Source: an uncultured Chitinophaga sp.
Lineage (GTDB): Bacteria; Bacteroidota; Bacteroidia; Chitinophagales; Chitinophagaceae
DNA length: 64,000 bases
Reading direction: 5' to 3'
NCBI RefSeq assembly: GCF_937898475.1
Contig: NZ_CALEJS010000039.1
Coordinates: forward strand, 62,001-126,000
In this document: piece after piece, positions 8,852 through 17,907 of the stretch
Layout of the letters: each line of letters starts with the position of its first letter
How positions within the stretch are numbered: position 1 is the first letter of the stretch
Made by a program: the position numbers and the translations under genes
Notes under the pieces: model-generated
What the model was told of the DNA's origin: nothing
Seen by the model: the letters and a program-made list of their open reading frames with translations, nothing else
The model's database searches: none

Positions 8852-8891
8852 AAAAAGGGAGCAGATGGCATCACCACCTGCTCCCTTTTTT
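8852..8891. terminator. Bidirectional terminator between lysE-type gene and korB
   Basis: The stem AAAAAGGGAGCAGATGG pairs with CCACCTGCTCCCTTTTT with one mismatch and a loop of about four bases. A run of A before and T after makes it usable from both strands, which fits the convergent genes. Confidence 0.9.
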
Positions 8892-8915
8892 ATTGCTACT
8901 TGTTTCTTTTACTTG

Positions 8916-9950
8916 CTACCTGATGGTCCAGGTTTCGTTTCCTGCCAGCAGTTTGTCCAGGTTACCCGGACCTCTCTTCTCAACTGCATCGGCTATCTGT
9001 TGTGCCATTACATCCTCATAGGTAGGACGGCTGGTTTGATAAAACACGCCAAAGGGCCGCGGTAAGTGTCCCTCGATACGCGGGTCATCGAACATACGGG
9101 TTAATACCTGCGCTTTATAGAAATCAGCTTCATCATGTACCCACAGGTCGTCAGCACTGTAGCCGGCGCCCAGCTCAACCACCACCGGTTTAAAGCCATC
9201 CAGGCGGATGCCTTTGTTCTTCTGTGCGCCAAAGATCAGCGGTTTGCCCTGTTCCAGGAAAAGGGTTTCTTCCGGTTTGCTGCCTTTTTCAGTGAATATT
9301 TCAAAAGCACCATCGTTGAAGATGTTGCAGTTCTGGTATATTTCCAGGAAGGAAGCCCCTTTATGGGCATGGCTGCGTTTCAGCAGCTCCTGCAGGTGCT
9401 TGGGATCGCGGTCCATGCTGCGGGCAATAAAGGTAGCGTCTGCGCCCATTGCCAGTGCCAGGGGGTTGAAGGGATGGTCTATACTGCCAAAGGGAGTGGA
9501 TTTGGTCACCTTATTCTCTTCAGAAGTAGGGGAGTACTGTCCTTTGGTTAAGCCGTAGATCTGGTTGTTGAACAGCATGATGTTCAGGTCAAAATTACGG
9601 CGCAGCAGGTGAATGGTATGGTTACCACCGATAGACAGCCCGTCTCCGTCGCCGGTTACCACCCATATGCTCAGCTCGGGGCGGGTAGCCTTCAGGCCGG
9701 AAGCAATGGCGGTAGCGCGTCCGTGGATAGAGTGCATACCGTAAGTGTTCATATAGTACGGAAACCGGGAAGAACACCCGATACCGGAAACGATCACAAT
9801 GTTTTCCCGGGGAATTCCCAATCCCGGCATGATGGTCTGAACCTGTTTTAATATAGAATAATCCCCGCAGCCAGGACACCAGCGTACTTCCTGGTCCGTT
9901 GCAAAATCCTTCGCCGTTAACGCCTGCGGGGCAATTGTTGTTGTTGACAT
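8916..9950 (-). CDS. korB: 2-oxoacid:ferredoxin oxidoreductase, beta subunit
   Basis: 344 residues. The cysteine motif RWCPGCGDYSIL (near residue 24), SGIGCSSRFPYY (near 56), and the thiamine-diphosphate and magnesium motif GDGDGLSIGGNH (near 100) identify the catalytic beta subunit of 2-oxoglutarate-type ferredoxin oxidoreductases. The TPP enzyme decarboxylates a 2-oxoacid and passes electrons to ferredoxin. The enzyme needs an alpha/gamma partner, usually encoded just upstream. Here the upstream neighbour is an AhpD-like gene with its own promoter, so the partner is missing from this window. Substrate (2-oxoglutarate or a branched-chain oxoacid) is inferred. Confidence 0.88.
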   Translation of the reverse strand: MSTTTIAPQALTAKDFATDQEVRWCPGCGDYSILKQVQTIMPGLGIPRENIVIVSGIGCSSRFPYYMNTYGMHSIHGRATAIASGLKATRPELSIWVVTGDGDGLSIGGNHTIHLLRRNFDLNIMLFNNQIYGLTKGQYSPTSEENKVTKSTPFGSIDHPFNPLALAMGADATFIARSMDRDPKHLQELLKRSHAHKGASFLEIYQNCNIFNDGAFEIFTEKGSKPEETLFLEQGKPLIFGAQKNKGIRLDGFKPVVVELGAGYSADDLWVHDEADFYKAQVLTRMFDDPRIEGHLPRPFGVFYQTSRPTYEDVMAQQIADAVEKRGPGNLDKLLAGNETWTIR

Positions 9951-9971
9951 CGTTTGATATTAAATAGTATG

Positions 9972-9979
9972 CAAATTTA
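9972..9979 (-). promoter_or_regulatory. -7 box of korB
   Basis: On the minus strand TAAATTTG followed by CA, 21 bases before the korB ATG. Good match to TAnnTTTG; no clear -33 element. Confidence 0.55.
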
Positions 9980-10011
9980 AAAACTTCCCCCTGACACCTG
10001 TTCTGTAAGTA

Positions 10012-10039
10012 CTAATTCTTCACTATTAATTATTAATTA
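10012..10039. repeat. 7-bp word array running into the 3' end of the AhpD-like gene
   Basis: CTAATTC, TTCACTA, TTAATTA, TTAATTA. The last two words include the stop codon and the last codons (LLINN) of the minus-strand gene. Confidence 0.6.
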
Positions 10040-10370
10040 ATAGCTCCCAGTACTCTGCCGCCCGCCTCGTATGCGGTATCACAATAGTGCCCCCTACTAT
10101 ATTGGCAACGGCAAAGATCTCATACATTTCCTCGGTGGTAACGCCCTGTTCGTGACATTTACCCAGGTGGTATTTGATGCAATCGTCGCAGCGCAGCACC
10201 ATGGAAGATACCAGGCCCAGCATCTCCTTTACCTTGGTGCTGAGTGCGCCTTCCATATAGGTGTTGGTGTCCAGGTTAAACAGGCGGTTGATCACCTTGT
10301 TCTGCTTACCAAGGATCACCTCATTCATCCTGCCCCTGTAATCGTTAAATTCCCTGATCTGGTCTGGCAT
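10026..10370 (-). CDS. Carboxymuconolactone decarboxylase/AhpD-like protein
   Basis: 114 residues, all-helical. The sequence CDDCIKYHLGKCHEQG holds the CxxC pair and downstream His typical of AhpD-like alkylhydroperoxidases in the CMD superfamily. That cysteine pair suggests a thiol peroxidase or disulfide reductase role rather than true lactone decarboxylation. Cytosolic. It precedes korB on the minus strand but has its own -7 box, and korB has one too. The physiological partner cannot be read from the context. Confidence 0.82.
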   Translation of the reverse strand: MPDQIREFNDYRGRMNEVILGKQNKVINRLFNLDTNTYMEGALSTKVKEMLGLVSSMVLRCDDCIKYHLGKCHEQGVTTEEMYEIFAVANIVGGTIVIPHTRRAAEYWELLINN

Positions 10371-10388
10371 ATACTTTGGTTACATTAT

Positions 10389-10396
10389 CAAAAATA
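10389..10396 (-). promoter_or_regulatory. -7 box of the AhpD-like gene
   Basis: On the minus strand TATTTTTG, 18 bases before the ATG at 10370. Matches TAnnTTTG. Confidence 0.5.
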
Positions 10397-10542
10397 ATCA
10401 TTCAATACGCAAGGTAGTGATTATTTGTTGCTTGAACCCTGTTGCAAATATATAATAATCTACTGTGGGGGTAGACTAGTAAGCCTCTTCCGAGGGATAA
10501 TAAAAGGTTATAGGTGATAACTTTAAATTATGCGGAGCCGGC

Positions 10543-12282
10543 TTATTGCCCTGCGGCAGCAAGATAATCTTCCAGTCCCTGTATGATCTTTTCCACCATG
10601 GCTGCCTGGAAAGCGGGATCCAGCACTTTTTCCTCATCGCCGGGATTGCTGATGAACAGCGTTTCCACCAGTGCATCCGGGAACTCTGTGGGATTGTTCA
10701 GGATAAAGTTGAAATCACCGTTACAGCCAAAGCCCGAGAGGCCGGTTTCCAGCATGCGGTTATAAATAGCCCGGGCCAGGGGTTCACAGAAAGGATGTTT
10801 ATAGTAGGTAGCGGTTCCTTTAATGTCTACCGGGTTGATGGATGAATTCAGGTGAATGCTCAGCAGCAGGTCCGGGTTTGTACGGCGGTAATAGGAAAGG
10901 CGCTCCTCGTTGGCTACAAACTGATCCCGGGTGCGGGTGGTCAGTACGGTGGCCCCTCTTTTTTCGAGCGCTGCCTTCAGCAGCATGGTGATAGACAGGC
11001 TAAGCTCTTTTTCATAAACGCCGGCGGGTCCCAGGGCGCCTACATTGCTGCCTCCATGGCCTGCATCCAGCCCAATGGTAAGGTGCCTGAGCTGCAGGCT
11101 GTCTGGTGTGCGTTTTACCTGTATGGTCAGCGTATCGCCCTGGTAATAGGTTTTGTATCCCCAGGGAAATGCGTGCCGGAGGTTGATCACCGTGCGGAAT
11201 ACTTCCGGTTCGGGTTGCTGCCAGGCTACCTGCTGTATCTCCAGGGTGCTGCCTATCTGGCTTTGTAAACCAGCCTCCGCATAGGCGCCGAATATGTCTA
11301 CGATGATCCTGCCCGGCCGTACCTCCTGGGTGGAGATATAGGGCAGTTTGTTGGCCAGGGGGATAGACACATAGTCATAATCTTCATCTGCCCATACCCG
11401 GGCCTGGTTCACGATGCTCACGGGCGAAGGCTCAGCCAGGGTGGCGGTATCCACCAGCGGTTCGGGTATATAGGCAAAACGCCCTGCGGCCAGTCTTACC
11501 TTATAATAATTCCCTTCCCGGCCGCTGATCTGCAGCAATACGCCTTCATCCAGGTAGCCCAGCTTCTGGGGGCCCAGCCGATCGCCATGTGGAGAAACGG
11601 TCAGGTAGGTCATATTGTCGATGGTACGGCCGGTGAACAGGCCTTCATTCGGCATGTAGGAGTAGCGTTGCGGGCTCTCCTTAACAATCGTGGTGCCGTT
11701 GCTGTTGCGCAATGATACCCTGATACGGCCGTTCAGCAGGCTGTCTGATGCTTTGATCACATAGGCGCCTTCATAAAAGCCGGGCGTGCCGTTCTCTGAA
11801 GTCACTTCCTGCAGGGGGGCGTTATTGATCCAGTTGGCCTGGCATCCGGGAAAGGCTTTCATTCTGATGCGCAGGGTGTCTCCTTCCGTAAGCTGCAGGT
11901 TGCCCTGTGGTGTAATGGTAAAATAGTCTATCCTGAAAACGGGGGTAGGTGCAGGTGGTGGTACGGGTTGATAATAATAGGTGATATGCTTTGTATAGGT
12001 TTTACCGGTGGCGTCTGTGGCAGTTAATACCAGGGGTGTTCTGCCTGTTTTCAGCTCTTGTTTGATGGCAAAAGACCCCGTAGTATATACATGAACGCTG
12101 TCGCCATTTACCTGTAAACGGCAGCCTTTGCAGGTGCGTCCTGAAATATATTGTTTAGCGTTGTTTACATTGTTTTGTTCCCGTGTTGGTTGGCTCAGAT
12201 GTATAAAAGCCTGTCCGTAACCCAGCTGATATACACAAAGCAAAACGGCTACTCCCAACAGCCGGCCATGCACTAATTTCAT
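10543..12282 (-). CDS. Exported N-acetylmuramoyl-L-alanine amidase (Amidase_3)
   Basis: 579 residues from the ATG at 12282, chosen because it gives a clean signal peptide (MKLVHGRLLGVAVLLCVYQL, then GYGQA). The frame opens 10 codons earlier. The middle holds beta-rich modules, including an SH3-like part near 230-290. The C-terminal 190 residues form the zinc amidase: IGLDAGHGG (His), YEKELSLS (Glu), LLLSIHLNSS (His) and ALVETLFISNPGDE (catalytic Glu). It cleaves the amide between MurNAc and the stem peptide, in cell division or wall turnover. The long N-terminal part is larger than in simple AmiC-type enzymes. A word array lies upstream. Confidence 0.88.
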   Translation of the reverse strand: MKLVHGRLLGVAVLLCVYQLGYGQAFIHLSQPTREQNNVNNAKQYISGRTCKGCRLQVNGDSVHVYTTGSFAIKQELKTGRTPLVLTATDATGKTYTKHITYYYQPVPPPAPTPVFRIDYFTITPQGNLQLTEGDTLRIRMKAFPGCQANWINNAPLQEVTSENGTPGFYEGAYVIKASDSLLNGRIRVSLRNSNGTTIVKESPQRYSYMPNEGLFTGRTIDNMTYLTVSPHGDRLGPQKLGYLDEGVLLQISGREGNYYKVRLAAGRFAYIPEPLVDTATLAEPSPVSIVNQARVWADEDYDYVSIPLANKLPYISTQEVRPGRIIVDIFGAYAEAGLQSQIGSTLEIQQVAWQQPEPEVFRTVINLRHAFPWGYKTYYQGDTLTIQVKRTPDSLQLRHLTIGLDAGHGGSNVGALGPAGVYEKELSLSITMLLKAALEKRGATVLTTRTRDQFVANEERLSYYRRTNPDLLLSIHLNSSINPVDIKGTATYYKHPFCEPLARAIYNRMLETGLSGFGCNGDFNFILNNPTEFPDALVETLFISNPGDEEKVLDPAFQAAMVEKIIQGLEDYLAAAGQ

Positions 12283-12312
12283 AATGATCCCTACTAACGC
12301 GCAAAGATGCAA

Positions 12313-12443
12313 AAAGTTTAAAAGTTTGAGGTTTTGAAGTTTGAGGTTTGTTGAAAGTTAAACGTTCAAACTTAATGCCGGACACTTATTTAAACATCTA
12401 ACTGCTAACAAACTTCAAACTTCAAACCTCAAACTTCAAACTT
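12313..12443. repeat. Paired 7-bp word arrays (GTTTGAG / CAAACTT)
   Basis: Right arm 12409-12443 is regular: CAAACTT, CAAACTT, CAAACCT, CAAACTT, CAAACTT, and its last base is the first base of the acyl-CoA dehydrogenase stop codon. Left arm 12316-12351 has GTTTAAA, GTTTGAG, GTTTTGA, GTTTGAG, GTTTGTT with single-base slips. Left and right can form about 35 bp of hairpin. It separates two minus-strand genes. Confidence 0.9.
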
Positions 12444-14236
12444 TACCAGATGTACTTGTTCTCTGCAATCAGCTTGTCTGCTATTCTTCTGCGTGCATCC
12501 TTGGTGTTATAAGGCTGAGTTTTGGTATAACGCTTCAGCCCCAGCAGCATCATGCGTTGTTCATCGCCTTCTGCAAAGCTGTTGATGGCGTCTTTGCCGT
12601 ATTTATGTATACGGTCGGCAGCATCGGTGAGGTAGGTACGAACCGCATCAGCCTGCAGGGCGGCGGCGCTTTCGCCTTGTTTATCTGTGAGCTTAACGAG
12701 GCGTAGTAAACCGCTTTCTGCGGTGAAGGTTTCTATGGCCATGTCGGCAATGTTCATCAGCACTTCCTGTTCCTGTTCCAGCTTCATGGCCAGTTTCTGT
12801 ACGGCGGCGCCGGCTACCAGCAGGATGGCTTTCTTCAGGTTGCTGATTATTTTTTTCTCTTCGGCAAAAGGTGTTTCATCATCGTTGCCGAATTCAGGAA
12901 TGCTCATCAGCTCCTTCATCACATTCATGGCGGGCGTCATAAGATCCAGCTTGCCTTTCATGGCGCGTTTCAGCGTCATGTCCAGTGTAAGCAGGCGGTT
13001 GATCTCGTTGGTGCCTTCAAATATGCGGTTGATCCTGGCGTCGCGGTATGATTTGGAGATCACGTATTCATCGCTGAAACCGTTGCCCCCGTGTATTTGT
13101 ACGCCTTCATCCACTACATAGTCCAGCACTTCAGAGCCGTTTACTTTCAGGATGGCGCATTCTACCGCATATTCTTCTGCGGCGCCCAGTACAGCCTCGT
13201 TAAAGGGTTTGCCGGCAGCCAGTAATTCCTGTTCCTGCTGCTCTATCAGCTGGGCCGTGCGGTACAGGGATGATTCACACATCCAGGTACGGATGGCCAT
13301 TTCTGCCAGTTTGTGTTTGATGGCGCCGAAATTGGCAATGGGCTGTTTGAACTGCTCGCGGGTGGTAGCGTACTGAATGGTACTGGTAAGCGAGCGTTTA
13401 CAGGCGCCCAGTGCAGCGGCGCAAAGTTTCAGACGGCCTATGTTCAGGATGTTGAAAGCAATGAGGTGGCCTTTGCCAATAGTGCCCAGCACATTTTCTG
13501 CAGGTACCTTAGCGTCCTGGAAATAGATCTGCCGGGTGCTGGATCCTTTGATGCCCATCTTATGTTCTTCTGCACCCAGCGTGAATCCCGGGGTGTCTTT
13601 ATCAACGATGAAGGCGGTAAATTTATCGCCGTCTATCTTGGCAAATACAGTGAATACATCCGCAAAGCCGGAATTGGTGATCCAGCATTTCTGTCCGTTC
13701 AGCAGGTAATATTTACCATCATCAGAGAGCTTGGCAGTGGTTTTGGCGCTGAGTGCATCAGAGCCTGAGTTGGGCTCTGTAAGCGCATAGGCGCCTTTCA
13801 TTTCGCCGCTGGCCAGTTTGGGAATATATTTTTGTTTCTGTTCTTCGGTACCAAAATACAGGATAGGCAGCGAGCCGATACCTGTATGTGCGGCCATGGC
13901 TACAGAGAAAGAGTGGCCTGAGCCTAATGCTTCATTGATCAGCGTAGCGGTCACAAAGTCTTTACCCAGTCCGCCATATGCCTCCGGGAAGGAAGCGCCC
14001 AGCAATCCCTGTTCGCCCGCCTTATCCAGTAGGGAGGGCATTAGTCCTTCTTCCAGCTTGTCAATACGGTCCAGCAACGGTGTTACTTCCATCGTCACAA
14101 ATTGCTCTGCCATTTCTTTGATCATGAGCTGTTCTTCAGAAAAATCTTCAGGGGTAAATACGTCCTCCGGCCTGCTTTCCTTTACCAGGTATTCGGCTCC
14201 TTTCAGGGCAGCCTTCTTTTCAACAGTTGTGTCCAT
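12443..14236 (-). CDS. Acyl-CoA dehydrogenase with C-terminal extension
   Basis: 597 residues against about 380 for classical enzymes, so a C-terminal helical domain of about 170 residues is added, as in the long bacterial relatives of VLCAD. Visible are YALTEPNSGSDA (substrate/FAD region), the beta-domain segment LNGQKCWITNSGFAD, GIKGSSTRQIYF, and INRIFEGTNEINRLL, whose Glu aligns with the catalytic base of medium-chain enzymes. It oxidises acyl-CoA to enoyl-CoA with FAD and passes electrons to an electron-transfer flavoprotein. No ETF or other beta-oxidation gene is nearby. Chain-length range cannot be told. Confidence 0.9.
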   Translation of the reverse strand: MDTTVEKKAALKGAEYLVKESRPEDVFTPEDFSEEQLMIKEMAEQFVTMEVTPLLDRIDKLEEGLMPSLLDKAGEQGLLGASFPEAYGGLGKDFVTATLINEALGSGHSFSVAMAAHTGIGSLPILYFGTEEQKQKYIPKLASGEMKGAYALTEPNSGSDALSAKTTAKLSDDGKYYLLNGQKCWITNSGFADVFTVFAKIDGDKFTAFIVDKDTPGFTLGAEEHKMGIKGSSTRQIYFQDAKVPAENVLGTIGKGHLIAFNILNIGRLKLCAAALGACKRSLTSTIQYATTREQFKQPIANFGAIKHKLAEMAIRTWMCESSLYRTAQLIEQQEQELLAAGKPFNEAVLGAAEEYAVECAILKVNGSEVLDYVVDEGVQIHGGNGFSDEYVISKSYRDARINRIFEGTNEINRLLTLDMTLKRAMKGKLDLMTPAMNVMKELMSIPEFGNDDETPFAEEKKIISNLKKAILLVAGAAVQKLAMKLEQEQEVLMNIADMAIETFTAESGLLRLVKLTDKQGESAAALQADAVRTYLTDAADRIHKYGKDAINSFAEGDEQRMMLLGLKRYTKTQPYNTKDARRRIADKLIAENKYIW

Positions 14237-14252
14237 AACCTCGAATTTTTTA

Positions 14253-14352
14253 GTTTGAGCGTTGAGCGTTTGAAGGTTTAAAGGTTTGCGTCTGAAGGTG
14301 GCTTACTGTGTGTGATCCTTCCGGCTATCAAACGCTTAAACTTTCAAACCTT
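14253..14352. repeat. Paired 8-bp word arrays (GTTTGAAG / CAAACCTT)
   Basis: Left arm 14253-14291: GTTTGAGC, a shortened GTTGAGC, GTTTGAAG, GTTTAAAG, GTTTGCGT. Right arm 14329-14352: CAAACGCT, TAAACTTT, CAAACCTT. The period is eight here, not seven. The arms are inverted and lie between divergent genes. Confidence 0.8.
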
Positions 14353-14414
14353 AACATGAGTTGGGTTCGGTGTTTCGTAATTTACTTAGTTTGGGGCAAA
14401 TGGCAAAAGTTGAT

Positions 14415-14422
14415 TAAAATTG
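14415..14422 (+). promoter_or_regulatory. Possible -7 box close to the ATG of the alpha/beta hydrolase
   Basis: TAAAATTG (one base off TAnnTTTG) with TTTG 21 bases upstream at 14390-14393. If real, transcription starts just before the ATG at 14434, which supports that start over the longer frame. Confidence 0.35.
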
Positions 14423-14433
14423 CGCTGATTATC

Positions 14434-15234
14434 ATGCCGTCGTTTTTCTTTACATATGCCAGTAGCCGCTTTCACGGTATCCGGGAAGGTACGGGGCCCC
14501 AGCTGCTGATATGCCTGCATGGCTTTGGAGAAAGCGCCATGCACTTTGTACCCCTGGCAAAATATATGGGTAGCCGTTTTACCATTGTAGGGATCGATCT
14601 GCCTTTTCACGGCCAGACCACCTGGCAGGAAAACCGCCCTTTCACCCCGCAGGATCTGCAGGTGCTGATAGAGAGGATCCTCAAAAAAGAACAGCAACAC
14701 CATTTCTCCCTGCTGGGATACAGCATGGGCGGACGCCTGGCGCTTTCCATGGTACCTGTAATGGCCCCGCGGCTGCGCCATCTGATACTGCTGGCGCCCG
14801 ATGGTATTAAGAATAACCCCTGGCACATGTTTGTTACCCGCACTGCCCTGGGTAACCGCCTGTTCAGATATGTTACCTATAAACCACAGCTGTTCTTCAG
14901 GCTACTTACCCTGGTGCGTAAGCTGGGCACCCTGAATGAGAGCGTGTACAAGTTTGCATTCCATAGTATGGATAAGCTGGATAAACGCCTGCTGGTGTAC
15001 AATGTGTGGACCTGCATGCGGCGCATGCTGCCTGATCTGCAGAAATGCAAGGCGTCGCTGGCGCAGTATAATATACGCACCCTGCTTTTTTATGGCAGGT
15101 ACGACCGCATTATCCCTGCAGTGGTGGGGCAACGCCTGGTAGATGGTACTTTCCCCGGTGAGATAGTGATATTGAATAAAGGCCACCAGCTCATATCCGA
15201 AGAATTAGGCAGCGCCATCCTTTCCAAGATATAA
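14434..15234 (+). CDS. Alpha/beta hydrolase
   Basis: 266 residues from MPSFFFTYASSRF. The frame is open back to 14308, but that extra part runs through a word array and a candidate promoter. Motifs: CLHGFGES (oxyanion His-Gly), LLGYSMGGRLAL with the nucleophile Ser, FYGRYDRIIPA with the acid, and ILNKGHQLIS with the catalytic His. The core is that of small-molecule esterases and related hydrolases; substrate unknown. No signal peptide from this start. It is followed by 96 bases and a promoter for the next gene. Confidence 0.75.
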   Translation: MPSFFFTYASSRFHGIREGTGPQLLICLHGFGESAMHFVPLAKYMGSRFTIVGIDLPFHGQTTWQENRPFTPQDLQVLIERILKKEQQHHFSLLGYSMGGRLALSMVPVMAPRLRHLILLAPDGIKNNPWHMFVTRTALGNRLFRYVTYKPQLFFRLLTLVRKLGTLNESVYKFAFHSMDKLDKRLLVYNVWTCMRRMLPDLQKCKASLAQYNIRTLLFYGRYDRIIPAVVGQRLVDGTFPGEIVILNKGHQLISEELGSAILSKI

Positions 15235-15298
15235 TATCTATAAAACTATACATCCGCCACCTGCAACAGCTGAAGTAGCATATTTACAGAGAATGATA

Positions 15299-15306
15299 TA
15301 CTTTTG
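15299..15306 (+). promoter_or_regulatory. -7 box of the family 2 glycosyltransferase gene
   Basis: TACTTTTG, 25 bases before the ATG at 15331. Matches TAnnTTTG. Confidence 0.5.
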
Positions 15307-15330
15307 ACGGCCGCCTGACGGGAAATTAAC

Positions 15331-16473
15331 ATGAATATCTTGCTCATTACTATATCGTTACTGGGTATAAGCTACGGCCTGCTGCTGCTTTGGTACGCGC
15401 TTGGGTGGAAGCAGCTCCCTGCATTTATTCCTTCAACACCTGTAAGCGGGCGTACCCGCGTTACCGTGATCATCCCCGCACGCGACGAAGCAGCCAACCT
15501 GCCGCCCCTCCTGGCAGCGCTGCAGTCGCAAACCTATCCCGCAGACCTGCTGGAAGTGATAGTGATAGACGATTTTTCTACAGACGATACCGCGCAGGTG
15601 GTAAACTCCTTTCCTGCATCTAATATAAAACTGCTGCGCCTCAGCGATCACCTGGATATTACACAACGCCTCAACTCTTATAAGAAGAAAGCTATTGAAA
15701 TGGCCATTGGCCAGGCAGGCGGTCAGCTGATCGTTACCACTGATGCCGACTGTGTAATGGGGCCGCTGTGGATAGAAACGATGGTGCAGTTCTATGAAAC
15801 ACACCGCCCTAAATTCATTGCCGCTCCTGTCAGCTTTTACGAGGAGACTAATTTCTTCAAGATCCTGCAGTCGCTTGACTTTATGAACATGCAGGGCATT
15901 ACCGGTGCGGTGGCCCAGCTTCGTATCGGCACCATGTGTAACGGGGCCAACTTGGCCTATGAAAAGGAAGCTTTCCTGGAAGTGGGCGGCTTTAAAGGCA
16001 TCGATAATATTGCCTCCGGCGATGATATGCTGCTTATGTATAAGGTATACCGCAAATTTCCCGGCAGCATCGGTTACCTGAAGCATGAAGCCGCCATTGT
16101 ACGCACCCTCCCCGTTGATACTTTCCCTGCGTTTATGCAACAGCGTATCCGCTGGTCGTCCAAGGCAGATAAATACGATGATAAGCGCCTTACCTGGATG
16201 CTGGCCATTGTATATTTATGGAATGCTGCGCTGCTTTTTATGGGGATCGCCGCCCTTTTGTTCCCCTTTGTATGGCGCTGGCTGCTGCTCTCTCTGCTCT
16301 TCAAGATCATAACAGAGTTATGCTTCATGTTCCCCATTGCCCGCTTCTTCGGCAAAACAAAATTCCTTGGCTGGGTTATCCCCGGACAACTCTTCCACAT
16401 TCCCTACATTGTGGTAGCCGGATGGCTGGGGAAATTTGGGTCTTACCAGTGGAAGGGGCGGCGCGTTAATTAA
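15331..16473 (+). CDS. Membrane-anchored family 2 glycosyltransferase
   Basis: 380 residues. An N-terminal membrane helix (residues 3-22) precedes a GT-A domain with VIIPARDEAANLPPLL, the acidic VIDDFSTDDTA, the DxD metal motif in TTDADC, and the QQRIRW motif typical of processive or polyprenyl-linked transferases. Two to three C-terminal membrane helices follow (about 290-370). Expected at the inner membrane, moving sugar from a nucleotide donor to a lipid or growing glycan. No polymerase or flippase genes are adjacent, so the product is unknown. The ATG lies shortly after a -7 box. Confidence 0.85.
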   Translation: MNILLITISLLGISYGLLLLWYALGWKQLPAFIPSTPVSGRTRVTVIIPARDEAANLPPLLAALQSQTYPADLLEVIVIDDFSTDDTAQVVNSFPASNIKLLRLSDHLDITQRLNSYKKKAIEMAIGQAGGQLIVTTDADCVMGPLWIETMVQFYETHRPKFIAAPVSFYEETNFFKILQSLDFMNMQGITGAVAQLRIGTMCNGANLAYEKEAFLEVGGFKGIDNIASGDDMLLMYKVYRKFPGSIGYLKHEAAIVRTLPVDTFPAFMQQRIRWSSKADKYDDKRLTWMLAIVYLWNAALLFMGIAALLFPFVWRWLLLSLLFKIITELCFMFPIARFFGKTKFLGWVIPGQLFHIPYIVVAGWLGKFGSYQWKGRRVN

Positions 16474-16577
16474 ATTAACAATAGCGGGACAGCTGTCAGG
16501 AGGTGATACAATTGGCGTTAGTTGTTATAAGTAACAGGATGTGAGATAAGCACCCCGCTGTGCCACAAGTGCTATAA
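16474..16577. other. Convergent spacer with short dyads
   Basis: Contains the 10-base palindrome GACAGCTGTC at about 16489-16498, and AGCGGG and CCCGCT placed about 60 bases apart. They could pair as a loose terminator for either gene, but there is no T run. Confidence 0.3.
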
Positions 16578-16598
16578 TTATTCATTATTACCTATTAA
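16571..16598. repeat. 7-bp word array running into the 3' end of the GT87-like gene
   Basis: GCTATAA, TTATTCA, TTATTAC, CTATTAA. The second word includes the stop codon at 16578-16580, and the rest encode the final residues of the minus-strand gene. Confidence 0.55.
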
Positions 16599-17789
16599 TT
16601 CAGCACCGTTGCCAGTGGTACTGTCCCAAATCAACTTGAACCACACCAGGGAACAGAATACCGCTTTAACGGCGAAGGGCTCTACATAGGTTCTGGCAAG
16701 TTTGTAAGGGAAGATAAGATCGGTAGAGGAGAAAGAGGTACATACAAGGGCCAGTAGCAATAAAGCCAGATTGATGCCTGTTTGCTTTTGTGTAAAATAC
16801 CAGATACCAACTCCGGTCATGGCAATGATGTAGGTAGGAGATTCTCCCTTGTGGTTAAATATCACTACCCATATCAGTACGGATGCAAGGATGTGCAGCC
16901 TGAACAGCGGTTGTGCCCATGCTTTGAAACGCAGCAGGGGCACACAAAACAACAGGGCGCCTGCCAGTACAAATACCTGTTTGTTCATATTGAAACCAAA
17001 CCAGGTGTGCCACCACCCGTAGAGCGATACACCGGTGGAAGCATCATGATCCATGGTGAGCAGCTGTCCCCAGCTCTTGTAGAGGAACTGCAGCTGGGTA
17101 GGGGTGATCACCAGCAGCGGCATCAGGCCCAATACTACTGCCCAGACAATGGTGGCGATAGCGGCCTTCCACCGGGATGGGTATAGCAGGAACAGCGCCA
17201 GCGCTACAATACCGAATATCTTGATGTAGATGGTGATCATGACCATTAATGCAGCCCACCATACTTTATCTTCTTCCATGAAATGCCAGGCAAGTATCAG
17301 GAGGCCCGCAATCAGTACATTGGTCTGTGAGCTGGTCAGCGAGATCATGGCCTCTATCAGTATAAAGAACAGGAACAGGCTCAGCCTGGGTTTGCTGAGG
17401 GGCAGTGTACGCAGTGCGATGATGAACACTACAATATTCATCAGGTTAAAGAGTATCAGGCCCGGCAGGTCGGGCAGCCAGGCAAAGACGCCCATCCACA
17501 AAGAAAACGAAGGACTGTATTTGTATACATCATAATGCTCTGCCGGGTACTCGGGGTACAGGTCCTGCGAATGTACCAGGTGAAAGAACGATTGTTTAAA
17601 GATCACATAGTTGTTATATCTTGTCCATTGCGCCATATCCTGTGAGCTGAACCAGGAATGGCAGGATATGCCAATTGCCAGGAGGATGAAGAACCCGAAA
17701 AGATATTTCGCCGGCACTGATGAAAGTTTGCTGGCCACTGTAACAAAGAAGCGCGCAAAGCCGGTAGACGAATGTGTTTGTGTGTTCAT
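16578..17789 (-). CDS. Multi-pass membrane protein, GT87/DUF2029-like glycosyltransferase
   Basis: 403 residues from MNTQTHSS at 17789; the frame opens 15 codons earlier without a hydrophobic start. About ten hydrophobic segments. The first loop has a basic-aromatic stretch (WTRYNNYVIFKQSFFHLVH, then DLYPEYP) and KYSPSFSLWMGVFAWLPD, a pattern seen in GT-C polyprenol-sugar mannosyltransferases of the DUF2029 family. This would make it a periplasm-facing transferase using a lipid-linked sugar. The exact substrate is unknown. It converges on the family 2 glycosyltransferase. Confidence 0.7.
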   Translation of the reverse strand: MNTQTHSSTGFARFFVTVASKLSSVPAKYLFGFFILLAIGISCHSWFSSQDMAQWTRYNNYVIFKQSFFHLVHSQDLYPEYPAEHYDVYKYSPSFSLWMGVFAWLPDLPGLILFNLMNIVVFIIALRTLPLSKPRLSLFLFFILIEAMISLTSSQTNVLIAGLLILAWHFMEEDKVWWAALMVMITIYIKIFGIVALALFLLYPSRWKAAIATIVWAVVLGLMPLLVITPTQLQFLYKSWGQLLTMDHDASTGVSLYGWWHTWFGFNMNKQVFVLAGALLFCVPLLRFKAWAQPLFRLHILASVLIWVVIFNHKGESPTYIIAMTGVGIWYFTQKQTGINLALLLLALVCTSFSSTDLIFPYKLARTYVEPFAVKAVFCSLVWFKLIWDSTTGNGAELIGNNE

Positions 17790-17907
17790 AGGGTGAATGA
17801 ATGTCCGCAGAGTTTGTAACTTACCGCCCGGCAATGATATATATTTTTTAACTTAAATGCTTAGTTTTCTGACCTGCTGCCGGCGCCCTGCCAACAGCTA
17901 ACCGCTC

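Noticed and set aside
12313..12443. CRISPR array as explanation for repeated words
   Set aside because: Units are 7-8 bp without unique spacers between direct repeats, and no cas genes are present.
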